NCBI GenBank assembly: GCA_902772605.1
Contig: CACYBG010000149.1
Location: forward strand, 1 to 10,139
DNA from: an uncultured Spirochaetaceae bacterium
Lineage (GTDB): Bacteria > Spirochaetota > Spirochaetia > Treponematales > Treponemataceae
Direction of reading: 5' to 3'
Length of the DNA: 10,139 bases
Notes under the pieces: generated by a model
Told to the model about the DNA's origin: nothing
Databases searched by the model: none
The model's input: the letters and a program-made list of their open reading frames with translations, nothing else
Made by a program: the position numbers and the translations under genes
In this document: piece by piece, positions 5,695 to 10,139 of the stretch
How the letters are laid out: each line of letters starts with the position of its first letter
Position numbering within the stretch: the stretch's first letter is position 1

Positions 5695-6469
5695 AAAACC
5701 ACCCGTCTTTATAGCTTTTATCGGCAACAGCTTCCGCATAAAGGACGGAAACGGAAATGCAGCCGCTTTCGACCAGAGAAAAATCAGACGAAGTTCCCCC
5801 GAAGGTTTCCACTGCCCCTTCTCCCACGCAGCGACTGACAAGCTTTCCATCCGCCCGTTCCGAAACGAAAACCCTGTCATGGTAATCACGACGGCTAAGT
5901 TCGGAAAAACGGACTCCATTATACGAATCAGCAGAGGGGGCATTTACATTAACGAAATAAGTATACCCTTCCCCCTCTCCTTTATTTCGGAGATTTCCGC
6001 ACAAACCTATAAGTTTTTCCAGATTTTTTGACGCAAAATCTGCAAGCGCCGAAAAACGGTATTCCGAATCGACCGTACCCGATTTTTTTTCAATGCTGAG
6101 TGCTATTCCAGGCACCGAGTAAAGGCAGGCCTGACGTGCGGCACCGCATGTACCCGAATAGATGACGTCCGTACCCAGGTTTCCGCCGCTGTTGATTCCG
6201 GAAAGAACGGCATCAGGCATGGACGGAAGATAACCGCCCTTCAAGGCTGAAATCACGCAGTCTATGGGGCTTCCGTCAAGTGCATAGCGGTTTTCTCCCC
6301 TCCGTTCAAGCAAGAGGTCCCTGCCTATCGATACGGAACAGGATGCACCGGATCTGTCCGACAAGGGAGCCACGACCCACACTTCGTTTCCGGATTCCAA
6401 AAGGGACCTGTACAGTGCATTCAGTCCCGGAGCGTCTATGCCGTCATCATTCGTAAGGAGTATCTTCAT
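5693..6469 (-). CDS. surE: 5'/3'-nucleotidase SurE
   Basis: This is a 258-residue protein, the usual SurE length. SurE enzymes are cytoplasmic, metal-dependent phosphatases that remove phosphate from nucleoside monophosphates and are linked to stationary-phase survival. The N-terminal signature MKILLTNDDGIDAPG is intact, giving metal ligands D8 and D9. S40 in DRSGAS and N93 in SGINSGGNLG match the remaining conserved ligands. YSGTCGAARQA (104-114) matches the conserved YSGTVGAA segment. The start at 6469 is chosen over 6508 because it begins exactly at the family N-terminus. Its ATG overlaps the TGA stop of the kinase gene in an ATGA arrangement. No Shine-Dalgarno precedes it, so it is probably translated by coupling. 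The adjacent sugar-kinase-like gene hints at a shared metabolic role, but that is inference. Confidence 0.93.
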   Translation of the reverse strand: MKILLTNDDGIDAPGLNALYRSLLESGNEVWVVAPLSDRSGASCSVSIGRDLLLERRGENRYALDGSPIDCVISALKGGYLPSMPDAVLSGINSGGNLGTDVIYSGTCGAARQACLYSVPGIALSIEKKSGTVDSEYRFSALADFASKNLEKLIGLCGNLRNKGEGEGYTYFVNVNAPSADSYNGVRFSELSRRDYHDRVFVSERADGKLVSRCVGEGAVETFGGTSSDFSLVESGCISVSVLYAEAVADKSYKDGWF

Positions 6470-7746
6470 ACCAGGCGGACACCACGACTCGGCTTTACGA
6501 CCGTACACGTAGCCTTGAAACCGAATATCCTTTCATATTCCTGAAGGACCTGATTGTAATTCTCCATGTCCGAATTCCTTATCACGCTGTATGTGCACCG
6601 TCCGAACCCCTTGCCGGTTATGCGTCCGCAGCTGAGGGGAGATCTGGAAGTGGCTTCTATTCCGCCAAGTGCAAGGACCCTCTTCAGAAGCCAGTCGATT
6701 TCGGGACAGGATATGTCGTAAAGGTCCCTCAACCCCTCGTGACTCCTGTTTACGGCACGGGCAAATCCGGTAAAGTCAACCTTTTCCAATGCCGACTGAA
6801 CCTCAAGCACATACCTGTGTTCGTTCATGATGCACGTAAGGTGACGCCTCACGTCCTCTGAAACGACGGAAAGCACCTCGTTCTTTTCCGCACTCCTGTC
6901 ATCGTAGCTCCATCCGCCGAAAACAGAGGACTTGGGTTCCTTGAGTTCTCCAAGGAGAAGGACGTTCTCTGGCTGCATGAGGCTGTCTTCGTTCCACGTC
7001 ATGACCCTGGGCACGCTCGTATCGGTAAGGACCACGGTTACGTTCTTGAACTTAAAAGGAAGGAGCTCGTAGGTCCCCTTGGAATGATCCGTAAGTACGA
7101 TGTTGTTTTCCTTTGAATATACGACTGAAAATATGTCTGCAAGTGTATTGTCCAGGCCCAGGAAATTGCGGTCCGACTTGAGCAGTATCTGGACCAAGGT
7201 TTCATCCTTGACGCGGAATTTGAAGAGGTCCTTGAGCGCCCATGCAGCCGCAACCTTCATTGCAGTGGTGATTCCGAATCCTGCAGACGGAAGTACATCC
7301 GAATAGACCGTAAAATCTACCCCGGAACACTCAAAGCCCGACGAATTGAATCCGTAGACGACGGATTTCAGCGCATTGGCCCACTTGTCCTCCTTCCTGA
7401 CCTTCAGGGCCGAAAGGCTGCACTTCTTCTTTTCCTTGAACTGAACGAAACTGAAATGAAGGTTTGCATCGCTGCGCCTGGAAACCGCGATAAATACAGG
7501 GATGTTGACCGCCATGGTAAGGGTCTTGTCCTTGAAAAACCACGTGTGCTCCCCTATCATGTGAATCCTTCCGGGGGCCTGTGCAATAGATTCCGGCTCG
7601 CATCCATACTCTTCCTTATGGGCTGCCACCACATTCTCAATCAAAGCGGTCTTGGAATCCGCCTTTTCAATCTTCTTCTCTTTCTCTGCCAACTTTTTCG
7701 CTTCCAAAATATTTTTTACTGAAAATCCCCGCGACGGCATTCCCAT
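6466..7746 (-). CDS. Divergent galactokinase-like GHMP kinase
   Basis: This is a 426-residue protein of the GHMP kinase fold, which transfers phosphate from ATP to a small substrate such as a sugar. The closest look is galactokinase: APGRIHMIGEHT (57-68) matches the GalK signature, and CGRITGKGFGRC (373-384) matches the C-terminal GHMP motif. D204 (TLADI) is a candidate for the catalytic Asp of the usual MDQ motif. There are marked departures. The sugar-contacting Asp of GEHTDYN is replaced by W69 (GEHTWFF). The glycine/serine-rich ATP loop is SAGFGITTAMKVAAA (154-168) rather than the GLSSSA form. An N-terminal extension of about 50 residues is Lys/Glu-rich. Substrate is therefore uncertain, and galactose should not be assumed. 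The start is uncertain: an in-frame stop precedes 7746, no Shine-Dalgarno is seen, and M3 (7740) is an alternative. It is the first gene of the operon. Confidence 0.75.
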   Translation of the reverse strand: MGMPSRGFSVKNILEAKKLAEKEKKIEKADSKTALIENVVAAHKEEYGCEPESIAQAPGRIHMIGEHTWFFKDKTLTMAVNIPVFIAVSRRSDANLHFSFVQFKEKKKCSLSALKVRKEDKWANALKSVVYGFNSSGFECSGVDFTVYSDVLPSAGFGITTAMKVAAAWALKDLFKFRVKDETLVQILLKSDRNFLGLDNTLADIFSVVYSKENNIVLTDHSKGTYELLPFKFKNVTVVLTDTSVPRVMTWNEDSLMQPENVLLLGELKEPKSSVFGGWSYDDRSAEKNEVLSVVSEDVRRHLTCIMNEHRYVLEVQSALEKVDFTGFARAVNRSHEGLRDLYDISCPEIDWLLKRVLALGGIEATSRSPLSCGRITGKGFGRCTYSVIRNSDMENYNQVLQEYERIFGFKATCTVVKPSRGVRLV

Positions 7747-7882
7747 CTATAGCAGCAGAAGGCGCATCCACGGTTAGATTTCGGGCGGACTGGCAAACCG
7801 AACCACATACAGCCGTCCGGTTCATCAAAAAACTACGGCCGCCATTGAATTTTTATTTCAAATTCATACAATTAAATATATA
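7747..7882. promoter_or_regulatory. Divergent promoter region between kinase and lnt
   Basis: This 136-nt gap separates the divergent kinase and lnt genes, so it should carry promoters for both. It is AT-rich towards lnt. ATTCAT (7862-7867) and ATGAAT (7883-7888) are inverted arms around 15 nt, the second covering the lnt start codon. They could be an operator but are short. For the kinase, TATAGA (7751-7746 on the minus strand) sits directly at the start codon with no recognisable -35. No other minus-strand promoter stands out. Confidence 0.4.
7845..7872 (+). promoter_or_regulatory. Probable lnt promoter
   Basis: TTGAAT (7845-7850) and TACAAT (7867-7872) are 16 nt apart and match the -35 and -10 consensus at four and five of six positions. 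The start would be at about 7879, only about 4 nt before the ATG at 7883, so the mRNA would be almost leaderless. This agrees with the absence of a Shine-Dalgarno before lnt. Confidence 0.5.
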
Positions 7883-10139
7883 ATGAATCAGTTGATTTTA
7901 CAAGTTTTTTGTTCTTTTTTTTCGGGACTGCTGCAGGCACTTTCAATATCAAACCAGATTCTGCCCTTCGGCTCGCCTTTCATAGCACTGTTTTCTCTCG
8001 TACCGATGTACATTGCGTTTCATTCGGCAAGGTCGTACAGGCAAAGTTTCCTGATATTCTTCATAGAGACCATAACCGTGCACATATTCTCAAGTTCGTG
8101 GCTTGCAAATTTCCACGGGTATGCGGTGTTTACTCTTGGGGCAAGTGCACTCGGAACTGGACTGCTCGGGGGAATCGTCGGTCTGGTCGTACACTTCTTC
8201 CCGGCCCAGCTTCATGCGGACGAAAGCCTTGAGGAAATCGGAGGTCGCCGCCCAATGCTGATTTCGGGACGGATACTCTGGTTTTCCGCCTCTTGGGTCT
8301 TCTGGGAATGGATAAAGTCAACCGGAATACTCGCCTATCCATGGGGAACCGTATCCATGGCTGCATATAGATGGAAGATTTTCACGCAGATAGCCGACAT
8401 AACCGGAGTCTGGGGAATAACCTTCCTTTTTACGCTTTTCTCTGCAGTACTTGCCGAGGGCCTGGTTCTTTTCGTCAGGATAAGGAAATCACAGAATCCG
8501 CAGCCGCTTTTGATTGCATTCCGCTCATCGGCAAAATTCATGGCGGTCATGTTCCTTGTGTGCGGAGTTTATGGAATCATCCAGTATGTCGTTCCAAGGA
8601 ATAAGGTCAAGGAGATGAACACCGTAATCGTCCAGCAGAATGCAGATCCGTGGGAAGCCGGAGACAAGGAGTCGATTGCGATTTCGACCAGGCTTACTGA
8701 AAGCAAGATAGACGAAATGGCTGAAAAAGGTGAAGACGTGGATCTGGTCCTCTGGAGCGAAGGTACCCTCAACAGGCTTTTCCCGAACAGCATCAACTTC
8801 TACTCGAACTATCCCGATGAAGAAAGCCTTACAGACTTCATCGACCGCATGAACGTACCTTTCATAATCGGCGGAAGCGCAATGATGGACAGTTACAGGC
8901 GCAAATACACGAACATATCGACACTTTTCGACAGGAGCGGAAACTTTGCGGGATTTTACTCGAAAATGCATCTGGTTCCTTTTGCAGAGCTGATTCCGCT
9001 GGCAGACAATCCGCTCATGAGCTGGTTCATGAAAACGGTCGTCAAGATGCCTTCATCCATGTCCCCCGGAAAACAGTCGGTGACGTTCAGGATTCCTCTG
9101 GTAAACGATTCTGTCCGTGGAACCGAGGCGCCGCTTGAATACAACATGGAAAGTTCTGCGCTCATCGAGCTTTCATCCGACGGAACCGCCGACAAGGAAA
9201 AGGCAAGGAGATACATAAGGAATCCGGAACCTAATCCCGATGCCTTCGTAACTTTTTCAACCCCGATATGCTTCGAGGATGCATTTCCGGACGTATGCAG
9301 AAGGCTCTTTGCCGACGGAAGCGAAGTGTTCATGAACATAACGAACGACTCCTGGTCAAAGAATGCTGCGGCTGAATACCAGCATTTCATTGCGGCCAGC
9401 TATCTTTCGATAGAATTCAGGACGACGCTCGTAAGGTGCTGCAACTCGGGATATTCGGCCGTCGTAGGTCCCAACGGAAAGGTTCTGTACGACATGCCGA
9501 TTTTCACGGAGGATGCCCTGGCAGTGTCCATTCCGATTTACGAGCGCAAGGAAACCGTTTTTGCAAGGTTCGGAGACTGGTTCGCCTACGTAGTAATGAC
9601 TGCAATGGCGGTCTATTTCCTGATTTCCGCAGTACAATTCCACGGACTATCAAAAAAGCTTCCGAAAATCTCAATCACGTTCAGGGGACGCACCGAGGCC
9701 TTAGAAGAAGCAAATGATTCAGAATCCGAAGCTTCACAATCTGAGAATCCTGAAACCAAATACACTGAGAGCATCCGGGAGGAAAAGCCTTCGCTCTGGA
9801 CCACGTTCGGAACCAGGCCTTTTGAATCTGCAACTCCGACACAGACTTCGGGCCAAGTCTCATCAATCAAACCTTACGAAACCAAACCTAAAGTTTCGGA
9901 AAACACCGAAGTCAAAGCGACCGGAAGAAAATCGTCCGTGGCAAAATCAACCGAAGCTGAAGTCAAGGCGACTGGAAGAAAATCATCCGCAAAATCAACT
10001 GAAGCTGATGTTAAGGCAACGGGAAGAAAATCATCCGTAGCAAAATCAACTGAAGCAGAGGTTAAATCAACAGGAAGAAAATCGTCAGTAAAATCAACCG
10101 AAGCTGAAGTTAAGGCGACGGGAAGAAAATCGTCCGTAG
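7883..10139 (+). CDS. lnt: Apolipoprotein N-acyltransferase, 3' end outside window
   Basis: Lnt adds the third acyl chain to the N-terminal Cys of lipoproteins in the inner membrane. The open frame has 752 codons with no stop by the window edge; typical Lnt is about 500 residues. Residues 1 to about 235 hold several transmembrane helices, starting LILQVFCSFFSGLLQAL. A nitrilase-like periplasmic domain follows (about 255-550) with the catalytic triad E293 (WSEG), K361 (YSKMHLVPFAE) and C463 (TPICFED). These match E. coli E267, K335 and C387. E369 and E465 match E. coli E343 and E389. The Glu-Lys spacing equals that of E. coli (68), but Lys to Cys is 102 instead of 52, showing an insertion at about 408-453. 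A last helix lies at about 567-586. The cytoplasmic tail is first acidic (about 600-625), then basic repeats from 675. No Shine-Dalgarno precedes the ATG, but the N-terminus fits the family. Confidence 0.9.
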   Translation, partial: MNQLILQVFCSFFSGLLQALSISNQILPFGSPFIALFSLVPMYIAFHSARSYRQSFLIFFIETITVHIFSSSWLANFHGYAVFTLGASALGTGLLGGIVGLVVHFFPAQLHADESLEEIGGRRPMLISGRILWFSASWVFWEWIKSTGILAYPWGTVSMAAYRWKIFTQIADITGVWGITFLFTLFSAVLAEGLVLFVRIRKSQNPQPLLIAFRSSAKFMAVMFLVCGVYGIIQYVVPRNKVKEMNTVIVQQNADPWEAGDKESIAISTRLTESKIDEMAEKGEDVDLVLWSEGTLNRLFPNSINFYSNYPDEESLTDFIDRMNVPFIIGGSAMMDSYRRKYTNISTLFDRSGNFAGFYSKMHLVPFAELIPLADNPLMSWFMKTVVKMPSSMSPGKQSVTFRIPLVNDSVRGTEAPLEYNMESSALIELSSDGTADKEKARRYIRNPEPNPDAFVTFSTPICFEDAFPDVCRRLFADGSEVFMNITNDSWSKNAAAEYQHFIAASYLSIEFRTTLVRCCNSGYSAVVGPNGKVLYDMPIFTEDALAVSIPIYERKETVFARFGDWFAYVVMTAMAVYFLISAVQFHGLSKKLPKISITFRGRTEALEEANDSESEASQSENPETKYTESIREEKPSLWTTFGTRPFESATPTQTSGQVSSIKPYETKPKVSENTEVKATGRKSSVAKSTEAEVKATGRKSSAKSTEADVKATGRKSSVAKSTEAEVKSTGRKSSVKSTEAEVKATGRKSSV
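9905..10139 (+). repeat. In-frame tandem repeats coding the basic Lnt tail
   Basis: At least five tandem units encode variants of TEAEVKATGRKSSVAKS. Visible lengths are 45, 48, 51 and 48 bp, plus a partial fifth unit of 43 bp cut by the window edge. Units differ by in-frame loss or gain at the SSVAKS/SSAKS/SSVKS junction and by synonymous changes. A full unit has four basic and two acidic residues, so the tail is net positive. The array probably continues beyond the window. Confidence 0.9.

Noticed and set aside
7800..7823. GAACC/GGTTC inverted repeat in the kinase-lnt gap as an operator
   Set aside because: Arms of only 5 nt around 14 nt are expected by chance, and there is no second copy to support a binding site.
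8525..9390. Two minus-strand open frames inside lnt
   Set aside because: Both are antisense to the catalytic domain of lnt with all its active-site residues; no start signals are seen.
9905..10139. Repeat array read as CRISPR or intergenic satellite
   Set aside because: Units are contiguous without spacers, lengths are multiples of three, and changes are mostly synonymous or in-frame. It is coding sequence of the Lnt tail.
10137..10139. Final TAG as the stop codon of lnt
   Set aside because: In the lnt frame the last bases read TCC GTA G, so TAG is out of frame and the gene continues past the window.

Overview
The window looks like a chromosomal stretch of a spirochaete, most likely a treponeme. 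Reasons: diderm-type envelope genes (apolipoprotein N-acyltransferase, M23 peptidase), several exported proteins with simple signal peptides, PEGA and TPR/NHL/VWA architectures common in treponemes, moderate GC, and frequent AGG, GGA and ATA codons. The assignment rests on protein resemblance, not on a search. I see no mobile element, tRNA, rRNA or CRISPR array.

Layout. Left part, + strand (1-2705): a small four-helix membrane protein (76-492) and an exported LytM/M23 peptidase (534-1436) form a two-gene unit with a promoter-like TATAAT at 32-37. A secreted PEGA-domain protein follows (1530-2537), starting almost on top of its own extended -10 element. After it lies an unannotated structured element (about 2611-2705) of three abutting hairpins, the last a strong intrinsic terminator. 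Middle part, - strand (7746 down to 2924): a tightly packed operon read right to left, with a divergent galactokinase-like GHMP kinase, SurE 5'-nucleotidase, a cytoplasmic TPR protein and an exported TPR-NHL-VWA protein. Its members overlap or are separated by 11 nt or less, and it ends in a terminator at 2869-2905. The + and - units converge on a roughly 390-nt gap. Right part, + strand (7883 to the window edge): apolipoprotein N-acyltransferase (lnt), divergent from the kinase, with a 50-residue insertion in its catalytic domain and a long cytoplasmic tail of basic tandem repeats that runs off the window.

How they fit. Most products concern the envelope: wall cleavage (M23), lipoprotein maturation (Lnt), and exported scaffold or sensor-like proteins (PEGA, TPR-NHL-VWA). 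The kinase and SurE look metabolic and are linked to the TPR pair only by operon structure. The most unusual items are the three-hairpin RNA candidate with a CCUCC-bearing loop, the Lnt repeat tail, the diverged GHMP kinase, the degenerate VWA metal site, and starts with no Shine-Dalgarno sequence lying only a few bases from -10-like boxes (leaderless candidates).
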